This document shows positions 47,884-59,505 of a DNA stretch of 64,000 nt, piece after piece. Source of the stretch: Pseudisothecium myosuroides (lineage: Eukaryota > Streptophyta > Bryopsida > Hypnales > Lembophyllaceae); NCBI GenBank assembly GCA_951799445.1, contig OX637290.1:29444987-29508986 (forward strand), read 5' to 3'. The notes below the pieces were generated by a model. That model searched no databases. It was not told where the DNA came from and saw only the letters and a program-made list of their open reading frames with translations. The translations under genes were made by a program, and so were the position numbers. Numbering within the stretch: position 1 is the stretch's first letter; each line of letters starts with the position of its first letter.

Positions 47884-48310
47884 GTATAGGTGTATAGTAC
47901 CCGGCAATTCTCAGTTGTCCCCCCTATTTTGCCATTCAAAAGAATTTTGCATAATGTACAATATAATTGACATTTTTTGTCTTGCATAATGAACATTCAA
48001 TTCATATGCAATTCCAATCAAACATATCAAATCTAGGTTTAAAAAAGCAAAATTCCTAATTAAAAAAATTATTTCATTTAAAATTCAAAGTTTTACATGA
48101 TAATTGATTGAAAACCATTGGTGATGGATTTTTTTAATTCAATTGAATAGATATCTAGGAAACATCCATACACATCTTTCACATTAAAAGACACTCCATT
48201 AAGTAACAAAAATATGATCTATAAACAGTTCAATGTGAAGGGTCGTATGACCAAATTTTGTAAAATAGATATCTTTATATTTTAACTAGATTTCGCCAGA
48301 TGAGATGTAT
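47884..48310 (+). repeat. Degraded relative of the 875 bp snap-back element
   Basis: The motifs TTTTTTTAATTCAATTGAAT, GGAAACATCCATACACATC, TTCAATGTGAAGGGTCGTAT and AAATAGATATCTTTATATTT match the left half of the 49122-49996 element in order. The ends are not intact. Confidence 0.4.
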
Positions 48311-49110
48311 GATTCAAAATTCTTTTGTTGATGTAGATCGTACTTTATCCAAGCCACCCTATTGAATGGGGTGCTCATTGTATTGGACTATTGTGGAGAA
48401 GGTTTGTAGACTTGATAGTTGTTTTGCACAAAAGAGGAACACTTTTGGTTATTTGGAGCTTCCTTGACATCAAAAAACAACCTAAGTCATAAATGTTATC
48501 CTAAGGTTTATATGCAAATATTGCAGTTGAATATTGCCGTACAACTATTAGCATTGCAATAGAATCCTTGAAAAGATTTTGGTTTGCATTTAGAGATCTT
48601 ACGAGATTTCAAATTTTACCTAAGTATGTTTATTTTGTGCAATATTTTTGTAACATGCTTAAAAAAAATAATTTACTTACTCACACAAGTAAATTCATCC
48701 ATCTTACCACACAAGTAAATTCTATTAATTGGAGAATTTGAATAGTGCAAGACCCCTCACAACAATTTGAACAATGTTGGAAGAATGTGGTTTAATTATT
48801 GTGAACATTGGGATGAATATTTAGATGAAGTTGGATGAAAGTAAAAGAAATTTGGATGAGGATTTAATGACAATTACTTACACTCTTTAGGACATTATGA
48901 AATTAGGATAGACCACATTATATGGGGTTTATCTAACATACTATAAACTTCCATATTAGTGCACCTTTCAAATTCACATGATTCCCAAATGAGCGCAAGT
49001 GAAAATAATTATTGTAGGGTGCACTAACTGAATTGTTTTGTATAATCATTTTTTAACAAACAAAAGAACATATGATTTAGATTCAATCAATATGGCTACA
49101 TATTGAGAAC
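48310..49110. other. AT-rich intergenic DNA, nothing recognised
   Basis: No ORF or repeat signature that I can support. Confidence 0.45.
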
Positions 49111-49121
49111 AGTGTACTGTA

Positions 49122-49996
49122 CAGTGCCCTCTAGAAAGTAAGGTAACCCCAAATTTGACTTGGAGGTGTATCTTTTAAAATTTGCCCTTTTCGGATCTAT
49201 TTTTCTAAACTAATCTACTAAATTTATGGTTTTATGCAATCTTCATCAACATGCCAAATTTCAATTTCTAAAAACAAAAAAAATATTTTTGGTAAATTAT
49301 TTTATGTATTTTTCTTTGTGTTACAAAATAATTAATTGAAAAATATTGCTGATGAATTTTTTTAATTTTATTGTGAAAATATTTGAGAAACATCAATGTG
49401 TACATTTCACTTTTAGGAAAAACTTAAAAGACCTAGGAAAAATTTTACACTAAAGAGAATTCAATGTTAAGGTGTGGCCTTCCCAAATTTTATGAAATAG
49501 ATATTTTTAAATTGCAATTATATTTTAGTAATTGAACCTCATATTATGACTACTTCTATACCTTTGAGTATGATGTTGAAATTGGATTGTAAAAACTTAA
49601 TTATAATTCAGAGAAATTTGTTGTACAAAGTCTATATTAGTGACCCTTTGACATTGAATTCTCTATAGTGTAAAATTTTTCCTAGGTAATTTAAGTATTC
49701 TCTAAAAGTGAACTGTATACATTGGTGTTTCTCAAATATTTGCACAATAAAATTAAAAAAATTCATCATCAATATTTTTCAATCAATTATTTTGTAACAC
49801 AAAGAAAAACTTACAAAATAATTTACCAAAAATGAAAATTTTGTTTTTTGAAATTGAAATTTGGCATGCTAATGAAAATTGTATAAAACAATAAATTTGA
49901 TAGGTTAGTTTTGAAAGTTAGGTACAAAAAGGGAAAATTTTGAAAAATATTCCTCCAAGTCGAAATTGGGGTTACCTTACTTTCTAGAGGGCACTG
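49122..49996. mobile_element. 875 bp snap-back element, TA target duplication, CAGTGCCCTCTAG ends
   Basis: The ends CAGTGCCCTCTAGAAAGTAA and, inverted, the same sequence at 49977-49996 are flanked by TA (49120-49121, 49997-49998). Inverted pairing continues inward for hundreds of bases (for example 49290-49420 with 49720-49835). CAGTGCCCTCTAG-like termini with TA fit a Tc1/mariner element. No transposase ORF. Confidence 0.8.
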
Positions 49997-50252
49997 TAGA
50001 TTTTGTATGTTCACAAGTGCCATTCCAAGAGCAATTGCTAAGGAGACATTAGAGTGATTGATGTCATAAACTCTTTCTCAAAAATTCTTTAACTCAAGAT
50101 GTAAGAAAATTCATGTTAAAGAAATAGAAAAACCCTGAAGTATCTTGAATGCCGTGATTCTTCCTGTAACTAGCCAGATGAGCCCAAGGTGTAAGGAGCT
50201 CCTTTCATGAATGTAATGAAATTTCAGAGAGGGACAAATTTGGAACTATTAA

Positions 50253-50816
50253 CCCTGGAGCGCGCCGATTTTCTGGACAATGAACAGATTCAGATCCTTG
50301 TTTCTGTCTCACTCCTGCTTGGATGAAAGTCATCCTAATTTTTGGTGATACTTTATCAAGTTGTTGTCCTATCCATCTGTTGGATTGGGTGTTACTAGAA
50401 CATATACATTTCTAAAATTACAAAGGTGGAAGTATGTCAAGTGGTCAATTTGCATTGACTTTAGTTCAAAACTAGATGTGCAAAAATGAGGTCAAAGATG
50501 TAAAGGTCACAAAAATTTCAAAAAATCACCATATGAAGAGAACCTTATTTCAAATCCATTCCAACAAGTTTTACTCAAAAAATGATAATATTTTACTTGT
50601 AATTGAATTTAGAAGGAATTCTGAAATTTTCTTTTCAAAATTTATAGAAAAAGATTGGTGATAGCATTAGTAGATCTAACCGTACGGATAGAATTTAAAA
50701 ATCAAAATCTACAGCTTTTGTTTGTATACCAATTCCAAAATATTCTTCCAAATTGTAGTTTATAATGGTTTTTTCTCAAATCGTCAATTCTGGAGATGAA
50801 TCCAGACGCTCCAGGG
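50253..50816. mobile_element. 564 bp TTAA-flanked element, CCCTGGAGCG termini
   Basis: Perfect TTAA on both sides (50249-50252, 50817-50820), with 10 bp perfect inverted termini CCCTGGAGCG and CGCTCCAGGG. Internal GGACAATGAAC is shared with the interior of the 57879-58295 block, linking the two. No ORF above about 60 codons. The cleanest single example of the TTAA class here. Confidence 0.75.
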
Positions 50817-51243
50817 TTAACTTGGGAATAATCCGTTACTACAGGACTGCAGATAACTTTCCATACACAATAAAATACTTATGAAGACACGCGGCTCTTC
50901 AACTTGCTAGTCCAAGAACACTGATACACAGACAATCTATATACTGTCTATTCACTGTCTAAACACTGATCCATGGATAGTACACACTGCGGTAATTCAA
51001 AAACCTGCCCAAAGAGGACTTCAATTCCGACATGAAGGCAGATCTTCAAGAATTCAGATCACACTTGCTATTACACTACGAGGGACAGTAAAACATCCGA
51101 CTCCCATCAAGGAGAGCCATGTCACCACAATATCCTACATGTTCACTTACAATCTATACTGCAGAGATGGACAGTGATGGCTTGGAGATATTTTCTCGCC
51201 TGGCAGGGAAGAATTTGCACACATTCAAACAGCGACAGTCGAC

Positions 51244-53862
51244 TCAAGTTGGTGGTCTTGATGTCGTCGGTGGTGTGCTGCTTGCCAGTCGCAATCTTAT
51301 GGGTCCTCGTACTGGAGCTACGGGATCCACTGCTCTTCCTTTCTGAGACCATAGCATTTTACACCCACAAGCTCGAGTCCATATCAACTCCAAACATGCA
51401 GGAGGAATGTGGCTAGTCTCAAGTGTCTCTAACGCAAATAGAATATATAATTCTCATATACGTCTTTCCATATAATTCTCACTTAAACAATCCTTCGTAG
51501 AATCCTCACTGATTGAAAATTTGAAGAGTCTTATATAACAATCCTAGACTGCCATCCAATATACTGCTGTAGATTTAAACACTTGTTTCATTCTCATTAG
51601 ACACTATAACTTCGTACATTTTCAAACCATTGCTTAATCTCTTCTCTTGGGATAGAGACCACAAAAATTCACAGCATTTTGTAATATAAGTAATATCAAT
51701 TTCCATTAGCAACCCTCCAACAAGGTCGCATGTTGGAGATAAAAGAAGCAGGCGCAATTCATGGCTCCAAGGAATAAACGATCATACTGTTTCTCCTAAA
51801 ACCTAAGGAAAATAGCATTTGCGAATAAAACTTTAGCTTATGTATTCACCTGTGTGATCTCGATACGGCCATCCAATGCCAGTTGACGTGCTACCTGTGG
51901 AGCACAAAGTCCACGCTTAGCACGGACAAAGTCCACAGTACTTTTGTGATTCAACAGCTGCTCCTAGTGTGTAGAGTTGGAACACTTCCCAATTATTTCC
52001 AATCATGGATCCAACGTTAACTTTCAGGTCATTGTACGCACTACCGGAAAGTGATTTGCAAAGGTACCTCTCTCGTGAGATCCATGAGGTCCCTCCAATT
52101 CTCAGGATGCAGTGCTCTGGCTGCACATCCCCATCCAAAATGCCTTTGTCAAAGAGCACAATGCTCTGGAAACAGAGCTAAAGGAGCAGCAGCAAAACAA
52201 TCACCCAGTCTAGCTACCTGAAAAAGATCTTAAGAGCATTCTACGTGGATACTACTGAAAAAAGGGTACCACAAAAGAAGATCGTTGCAATTGCACAGAA
52301 GAAAGGACCAGAGCAAAACTCTAAGAATAAGAAAAGAGAAGCAAGCTACGGGCTTCTGAAGGGCAGATGGTGGACGATTGTGCCCTCATTTGTAAAAGCT
52401 CCAGAATTTTGTCCTGAAGCTCCTCTCGCACCGCGTCCTCGTCACCCTGGAAGAAGCACCCTCAAGTTTTTAGATATTAAGCACTCAGGGACCAAAAATC
52501 TGCACTTCAGGTGTCAGATGAAGCTACTCAAAATGATAAAACATTCTGTAAAACATCCGGGTCCAATCATTTTTTCATATTGCTGTCTTCTGAAGGCTTT
52601 CGCTACCTTCTATATCACTAGAACCCAAATTAGCACCAGCATTAACAATGCAGCCATGTGGAACAAATGTCTTATTCAAATCAGGAATGCCATCAAATGT
52701 GACAATCTAACCCAACAATGTGATAGAGGAGCAATACTGTTAATTGAATGTGCACTACCTGGCGGAGATAACCTGCCATTGTTACAATCTCATTGTAAGA
52801 AAAAGGCAGATACAATCTATCGATACAAATTAAACATCACACACCAATCGACATGCTTAATTAGAAATTGACGACTTAAAGTTTCAAAATATGGGGCGTT
52901 GGAGATCTGATTGGTAGTGCGAAAAGTGCGATATTTCACTTCCTACTTTCTTTCTATTTTGGTCCTGCATGACTACCGGTAAAAGCTCCAGAATCCCATC
53001 CAAGAAACAGTAACCCACTTGTGTAGATATTCAAATCGCGTTTGTGAGTCTACAATAAGTTAGTCCTTCTCTTGCAGATAAAATTCTCGCAGTCCGAAAC
53101 CCCTAATAGGATAAGGATTTCCAGAGCAACCAGGAGAACGCAATTTCAGAATTTCGTTGAAACAAGTTGGGTAACAACGCTGCAAATCGCGGAGCACGAA
53201 TTTGACAGATGTGCCACCCCTAATCCTATGATAAACCACATCATTCTCGAAAGAAAAGGGTATGGGGTGTCAGATTCACGGTTAATTGCTCCAACAATGG
53301 AGGCAATTTGGATAATGCACTATGAAAGTTCTATGAGGGGCTAGATACTTTGAGACGAGATTCGAATCGCGCAGGACTGAAATTTTGGAAACAAACAGAG
53401 TCTTGTGACTGAAATCGTGATCTGTATCACCAGTAAGTATAAAACCCTAATTAGGGCTAGCTTGTCAGTAACCAAAATGGCCAACCAGCACCATAATATC
53501 CAGTACTAGAGAAAGTAGAGGAACCCCTTTGATGCTAAAAATCGTGGAGCTCCAAAACTCTGAAGACGCCACATTGCCGGCATCGTAGCAGACTTAAAGA
53601 GCAGGTAATTCTTTGACACTACATGAGCTTCTAAAATTTGAATTTGCGTCGTACTCCTAGAGTCGACACTCCATCTTGAGAGTATGCCAGAAACAGGTTA
53701 CGCGCTACACGAATGCTCTCATTCAATGCTATAGACGTTACTCTATACAAAATTAGAATGATGGATACTTACTCCAAGAGAGTCGAATTTCGAGGTCATC
53801 GCAGAACTTGCTGCAGCAATCCACGCTTCAGTTGACAGGGATTTGCTTGAATCTTCACACAT
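51244..53862 (-). CDS. DUF3253-domain protein
   Basis: Proposed minus-strand CDS, exons 53862-53773, 52446-52350, 52120-52068, 51894-51850, 51342-51244; 127 aa, stop TGA at 51246-51244. Phases 0, 1, 0, 0 agree at every junction and all introns are GT-AG. From exon 2 on, the protein has the DUF3253 layout: QDKILELLQMRAQSSTICPS, then HPENWRDLMDLTREVARQLA, then LDGRIEITQKGRAVDP and RGPIRLRL. This small winged-helix-like domain is mostly known from bacteria, often with DUF2256; its biochemical role is not established. No DUF2256 zinc-binding motif was found upstream. The first exon (MCEDSSKSLSTEAW) is the least certain because its frame is open further upstream. Divergent to the DCC gene. Confidence 0.78.
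52607..52706 (-). other. Possible orphan exon inside intron 1 of the DUF3253 gene
   Basis: On the minus strand a TTGTTGGGTTAG acceptor opens a 100 nt frame (VTFDGIPDLNKTFVPHGC then IVNAGANLGSSDIE) with coding-like composition, ending at a GTAGCG donor. I do not recognise it. If included between exons 1 and 2 it would shift the frame and give a stop (GGG TGA) at the start of exon 2, so it would act as a poison exon. A relic of another gene is equally possible. Confidence 0.25.
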
Positions 53863-54491
53863 CACAGGCGAAATTCTGTCACATTGTAAAGGAAACCACA
53901 ACAGAGGACAACTCTTGACTTGCTACAAGTCATTTCACGACGATCGCATCAAGCAAGGCTCATCGCAAGCAATTTCCTATCAACTGAAAGGAACAAACAG
54001 ACTTCAAGGACGCAAGTAGTTCTGACAGTTAACACGCAGTCCCCGATCTGCGACCGTCGGATCACCCCCATCGACGGATAAAAACTGGTCGACAAAACCC
54101 TGCGGCACTCTCTGGAGTAGCTGCCTGAATGGGTGTTAGATAGCTAGGGTTTAAGGGTTCTCATTGCAAAATTCTTGACAATTAATGCGTTAGAAGGTAA
54201 ATTTCAAGAGGGATCTGAATGTGTGGAAGCGGATGTCTCGAAGCTTGGGAAGACACCTTGGAGTTAAAGTAGAGGAATTTCACTTTCGAATGGATACTTT
54301 GTTTAAGAATGAAGTCTTTGTGATAGATTGATGACCCAGGTAACTGCAGAAGGAGATTTGGTACAAGCGGAGGTGAGACTGGGGCGATTGGTACAAGTAG
54401 ACCTATAATTGACAAAGGTTTTAGATGCGCAAGAGGAATTGCGAATACATTGTGTGACTGCGACCTGTCCTCTGTTGAAACTTGCGCTGTG
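53863..54491. promoter_or_regulatory. Shared intergenic region between divergent DUF3253 and DCC genes
   Basis: About 630 bp separate the proposed start codons. It should hold both promoters and leaders. No TATA box was confidently placed. Frames here (for example minus 54571-54182) have no domain. Confidence 0.5.
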
Positions 54492-56782
54492 ATGAAACGG
54501 CTGGCGGTGTCAAGATTGCTGGCCAGGCCATGGCTTCGGTGGTCGACACCCGAACGCGTCATCGGGTGCACCGCCCATCGCCTTGGTTCTCGCTCTGATT
54601 GCGCATCAATTGGTTCTCCATTTTCAGGTCTGTTCTTCCTTCTGCTCTCCCGTTCAATTCGACTGTCTCTTTTGAGATCAAGGGTTTCTGGATGTTCGGT
54701 TGCAACAATCCTCTGCTTGAATCTGAGTGAGACTTTCTTTTATTTGAATTTGAAATTGGATTAGGATCCAATCTTGAGTGGACATTACTCTGAAAGATGT
54801 CTTGAAAGGTTGGGAATGCAGTGTTGAGAGGAGAGGTGACACAATCTGTGTGTTGAAAATTAGGGTTCCAAGATCTTACGTGTTTACGTTAATAGTTTCC
54901 GAAGGCGATCACCTTACATGATTGCTCCCGAATGCGCGAATTTATTTTTGGTTGCTTATTTCATGACCTAATCCTTCGCTGCTTGTAGACAGGATGCAGG
55001 CACCTCCTACAATTCTCGGACAGAGTTACTCCAAAGACAATTTCTTTTCTGCAAGGCGTGGTTCAGCAGTTGGCAGTCAGGGACATGATCTCTCGCCATG
55101 TGGACGGCGAAACTTGCAGATTTACGCGTCACCGCAAAATGCTCTGAATCTGAAACCTTGTGTGGTTATTTACGATGGGGTTTGTCGTCTCTGCAATGCA
55201 GGTATTGTCACCTTCCAGTCTTCAGCCCTTGTTGAGTCCCACTATGATGCATTCATCTCGACGTCAGTGACTTTACAAATTCAGTCGTTGTAGAATGTCT
55301 TTTCTCACTCCCCGATGCATTACATTCTTTGGCGTGTTCATACTTCGTTAAAATGGCGTGCTTCGGAGTTCCAAAATTGTGAATTTCAAGTGCACCGACT
55401 TCTAAAAATTAGGACAGTAAAGGTCTGAGGTTCCAGAATGGCATCTGGAATATTGCCAATTTCTTGAAACTTTGCCATTTGACGAGTATGTTGATTAGCC
55501 CTTGTAAGCGTGTACCCTTACTTCCAAGTAGGACATGACATCGCATTCTGACACAGACTGGTTGGCTTTCTGAACTTGAATTGTATTAAGCATTCTTCCT
55601 ACTCACTCACATACAGTTCCTATTGGTTCGTCGCATTGTTATTAATGACAAACCAGCATGCAAACTTTATATAAACGTTTGATAGAATCAGAGTCATGGA
55701 TTCAGATCCTTGAAGGCAGCAGTGGGTCTCTATGTAGTGTTACGTTTGAGTTTTGGGGAAATCTTTATATCCAATTGGTGGTTGCTCTCTCCTTGAGGCA
55801 CCTGATTGCCTTATTGATCCTGCTGTTCTCACTGTAGGTGTGAATTGGGTCATAAGGGTGGACAAGAAGAAAGCAATCTCGTTTTGTGCGTTGCAATCCC
55901 GAGCAGCGGAGCCTTACTTGCTGCTCTGTGGCGTCACTCGAGAGGAAGTATTGAGGCGGTTTGTTTTCATCGAAGGACCAGGTTCATGCCATCAAGCGTC
56001 TACTGGTGAGCCAGTCATTTTTGAGTTAGTAGTTGAGTCTTGACTTTGGGATTAGAGTTCAGTCACACATAACATTCTTTAACATTGGAGGGATGCACTG
56101 CTAGAATAAAATCCACAGCATCATGCTAATGAGAGTAAAAATAGAATTGGAAATTGGCCCAAGACTATGGGCCATGACTCGAGTTGTCGGAGAGTCATTT
56201 CTCATTGGCCATTACCAATCTTTTGTAGCCTTTTTTACTTGTATAATGCCTTCACTTGTACTGTAGGGGTTCATCATTAAATAATAGATTTTGCAAGAGT
56301 TTTGTCACGAGCCATCATCACCTGGTTATGTCCTTTGAAAAATTTGAGAAGGCGAGGGAATCTCTTATTTTATTTTGTTTTGGCATGAACGAACTGGATG
56401 GCCCTCCTAGGTAATGGTGATTCTTATTCGAAGGCGCTAGGCTCAATATTAGAATATTTTGTAGAGTATGTTTGCAAGAGCGGAAGTTTGAGCAGAAAGG
56501 GGAATTGATATGCTTACTACAATGTTGACAGCGGCTCTAAAAGTGGCATCGTACCTGCCGTTACCGTATTCTGCCCTGTCGATTTTCACGATTATCCCGG
56601 CACCCATTCGAGATGCTGTGTACGACTACGTGGCCACGCGACGCTATCACTGGTTCGGAAAATCCACAGAGTGCATTATACCAACAGAGGACGTGCTGGA
56701 TCGGTTCGTCGATAAGCTTGAAATTCAGGAGAGAATGACGCAAGAGCAGGACGACGAGGAGCAAGTGGAAGAAAAATCCTGA
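54492..56782 (+). CDS. DCC-family thiol-disulfide oxidoreductase (DUF393), probably mitochondrial/organellar
   Basis: Proposed CDS join(54492..54627, 54989..55201, 55838..56005, 56532..56782), 255 aa. All four exons join in phase 1 with GT-AG introns. The N-terminus (MKRLAVSRLLARPWLRWS) is Arg-rich, acid-free and amphipathic, as in mitochondrial or plastid transit peptides. The DCC domain starts at VVIYDGVCRLCNAG, with the CxxC pair at about Cys111/Cys114. It continues VNWVIRVDKKKAISFCALQS, then YLPLPYSALSIFTIIPAPIR and YDYVATRRYHWFGK. This matches plant DCC1-like proteins, some of which localise to mitochondria and affect redox state. A later ATG (54994) would remove the transit peptide. An acidic Gln-rich tail (EQDDEEQVEEKS) ends the protein. 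Confidence 0.88.
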
Positions 56783-57055
56783 AACTTTCGTTTCTTTCTA
56801 TTAGATTTGGCATAGATCTCATGTGTGCTCTTGAAGGTTTAAATGTGAAGGATTACAGTATTCCTCTCCAATACAGGCCGAGTCTTCTAGAAGGTAATAG
56901 TTTTTGTAGGCAATTTTACTGGAAATGTGGGTCTGTACAGGATTAGGAAACATCATACATTTCACATAGGCTTCAGGTATTCCGAGGGGATGTGAATTGG
57001 CGCTCTTTTTGAGGATGCAGTTGAAGAGTAAGCATTGCATACCACCATGCCTGTT

Positions 57056-57090
57056 GTACTGTACTGTACTGTACAGTACTGTACAGTCTC
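57056..57090. repeat. GTACT microsatellite
   Basis: Several GTACT/GTACA units in the 3' flank of the DCC gene. The run is self-complementary and could form a small hairpin. Confidence 0.8.
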
Positions 57091-57462
57091 CTTGTTGCTT
57101 GCAAGTGGAGTTGTGAACTTGCTGAAAATGGGTTTTCAGTCGGTCGGTTTGGCATCCTTTGTAAGATTCCGGTATCTTTTCTCTTGCTGAAGTGTTCCTT
57201 GATTGGAAATGTTCAATACTTCAATCTGTCAGTTCCATTATTTGCTGTGTGCAGTATTGTGCTGCAGTGTGGAAAGTTCGGTAAATTCTGAAGCCAATGA
57301 ACCGCCGGTGGACGCAAGTAGACTTTTGATACGAGACGGCAGGAAGATAAAGAGATGGGGTAGTCTGTACGCTGTAGGCTTGTAATTTAGAAAAAAAATT
57401 GATGTTTTCTAGGATGACGTGGTCGGCTTGCCTAGACATCCTTTAACCTTTTTCATGCATTA

Positions 57463-57850
57463 AGGTGAATGCACCCAAAACCGTCAATGTTAAGCAATTC
57501 AGCATAGTTGGAGGCAACTTTTCCTAAAATTGATATTTCTGTAGTATTAGCGAGTGAAAATGATGAATATTCAAAAAAAAAATTAGATTTTTTGGATGTG
57601 GTATGTAATTTCTATGATTTTTCAAAGTGTCAGCTCCCTAGACCACTGGAACTGTCACATAGGTGCACCTTGAACCGAAATCTGCAAAAATCAGCAGTCA
57701 ACGAATCAGAGTTAAGTATGTGTCCTTCAAATTCATCAACAAATCAGAGTTAAACATTTATAAGACACATTAACAAATGTCTAGGGACACATTTACTGGA
57801 CCTCTAGGGTACAAAAATGGGGACAGGGACGCTTTTGGGTGTTTCTACCT
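57463..57850 (-). mobile_element. 388 bp TA-flanked element, family AGGTAGAAACACCC (copy 2, inverted)
   Basis: Inverted copy of 10352-10741 with TA at 57461-57462 and 57851-57852 and termini AGGTGAATGCACCC and GGGTGTTTCTACCT. Blocks in the opposite strand (TTTGTTGATGAATTTGAAGG, GGTAGAAACACCC) match the first copy in order. Confidence 0.65.
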
Positions 57851-57878
57851 TAGTCCTAATCCTACCCAAACGAATTAA

Positions 57879-58295
57879 CCCTTTACCCTGAAGTGCTCTG
57901 ATCACTAGAAGAAAACTGCGTTGGAAATCGCAGTTTTGCGTGGGCTGGAATTTGTTGAAGCCCACGTTTCCAACGCAGAAATTTGTGTTAAAACGCGTTT
58001 TAACACAAATTTCTGCGTTGGAAACGTGGGCTTCAACAAATTCCAGCCCACGCAAAACTGCGATTTCCAACGCAGTTTTCTTCTAGTGGATGTCCATATT
58101 CTGGACAATGAACGGAGGGCTTCAAGAAACTCTATAGTCCAACCAACTTCTCATTCATCCAATGTAATATTTGAACCTAAAAAAGACAACCCTCCTTAGC
58201 AATCACATTTATGAAATTATGGTGAATGATATTTTTGTACAAAGATATAAGCAAAAATGTGCAAAAATTCAAAAAAAGATTGAGGTGTTTAGGGG
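57879..58295. mobile_element. TTAA-flanked element interrupted by a CACTA palindrome
   Basis: TTAA at 57875-57878 and 58296-58299. The ends CCCTTTACCCTG and, inverted, CCCCTAAACACC are only weakly alike. The interior has GGACAATGAAC, shared with the 50253-50816 element. The CACTA MITE at 57903-58088 inserted into it with a GAT duplication. Confidence 0.5.
57903..58088. mobile_element. CACTA-type MITE forming a perfect 186 bp palindrome
   Basis: Both 93 bp arms are exact reverse complements, centred between 57995 and 57996 (ACGCGT). Termini CACTAGAAGAAAAC and GTTTTCTTCTAGTG are flanked by the 3 bp direct repeat GAT (57900-57902, 58089-58091). CACTA ends with 3 bp duplications are the established mark of CACTA/EnSpm elements. 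Each arm folds again on itself (GCGTTGGAAA with TTTCCAACGC; CGTGGGCT with AGCCCACG). Identical ORFs on both strands are a consequence of the symmetry, not genes. Confidence 0.9.
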
Positions 58296-58299
58296 TTAA

Positions 58300-58583
58300 C
58301 TCCTAAAAGCCCAAGGCCCTGAGCTTCTAGGAAATTGTTCTAAATTGAACAAAAAGTCAACATTTTGATAAATTGTATCAATTTTTTTAAAATTGTGACT
58401 GTACAAATTCAAACTAGATATGTTAGAGATCACATGAGAAAAGAAAACACAACAATATCACTTATGGATTGAAAGATTATAATGTTTGATCATGAGGGTG
58501 TTAAAACTACAAAAGTGATTTGAAGTCTTTCAATCTTCTTTTCACATTTCAAATCTAAAACATTGGTTATCAAAAAATATGAG
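58300..58583 (+). mobile_element. TTAA-bounded element, family B copy 2
   Basis: Between TTAA 58296-58299 and 58584-58587. Starts CTCCTAAAAGCCCAAGGCCC, close to the CCCCTAAAAGGCCCAAGGCC end of copy A at 38065. The rest matches 46546-46958 without its internal duplication. Confidence 0.55.
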
Positions 58584-58587
58584 GTTA

Positions 58588-59501
58588 ACTCCTCAAGGCC
58601 TAACAATGTTTTGACAATAGAGATTTTTACTGAATCTTTCCACTTTGATATATTTTTTGCACATGGATGTGCTTGAAATTCTTAATTTTAACCGTATAAA
58701 AGTAAAGACTACTTTGTTTAGTATGTATAGAATTAATTGTGGAAAATATTGATTGTTGGATTTGTAAATTATAACAGTTTTTGATGATCAACTTTATAGG
58801 CAAAAAAATGCAGCTTTTGGGGAAGAAAAATTAAAAGAAGATAAATAATGCTTCCTTCCTCTCCCCCCCAAAAAAAATTGTATTAGAATCTAAGGCAAAT
58901 GTAGTAATTTTTAAGATTTAAAAATGAGAAATAAAAACTCTCTCAAATTTGTACACATTTTTAAATAGGAGTAGAAAGCCAAAAATGACCAAATTGGATC
59001 CTATTATATTTTTTAAAAACTATATATGTAGAAATTTTTGAAATTTAACAATTGATATTGTTAACGTATTGTTTGAAACAATTTCAAGAAAATTGGAATC
59101 GTTCTAATTATTTTTGTATTCTTATTTGTACCAAATTGAACCTTGTATTTTTAAAATTGCTAAAAATACAAATTTGAATTTTTTTTCTAGACCCAATTTG
59201 TTTGTGCAGAGTAATGATTAGAAACGTCCAAGAATATGGTTTTTCCATCCCTACTATTCCTTTCATTGTAAAAAAACTATGTTTACTCCCATTTTTCTAT
59301 TAGACTACATTTCCAAAACAATTTTTTAAATACTTCTCACATTGAAATTTTGAAAATCGGAAAGTGCAACAAGTTTATAAACTTACTACTCTACACGTCC
59401 CTAGTTTATAAAATATTGAGAATTGTTTCACCCTACCAAAAATTTGCCATTGAAAATTTGAAAAGGACACATTGTGTCCTCTTACAATCGTCCTTGAGGG
59501 A
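58588..59501. mobile_element. 914 bp TTAA-flanked element, TCCTCAAGG termini
   Basis: TTAA at 58584-58587 and 59502-59505. The left end CTCCTCAAGGCCTAACAATG and inverted right end TCCCTCAAGGACGATTGTAA form imperfect termini. AT-rich interior, no ORF. Confidence 0.5.
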
Positions 59502-59505
59502 TTAA

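Noticed and set aside
52245..52871. Plus-strand frame of 208 codons
   Set aside because: It runs antisense over exon 2 of the DUF3253 gene, starts in its intron, has no domain, and the minus strand has clear family motifs.
54182..54571. Minus-strand frame of 129 codons between the DUF3253 and DCC genes
   Set aside because: No domain, overlaps the first DCC exon in antisense, and lies in the expected promoter region.
57804..58199. Two ORFs with identical proteins on opposite strands
   Set aside because: Explained fully by the perfect CACTA palindrome; not evidence for a gene pair.
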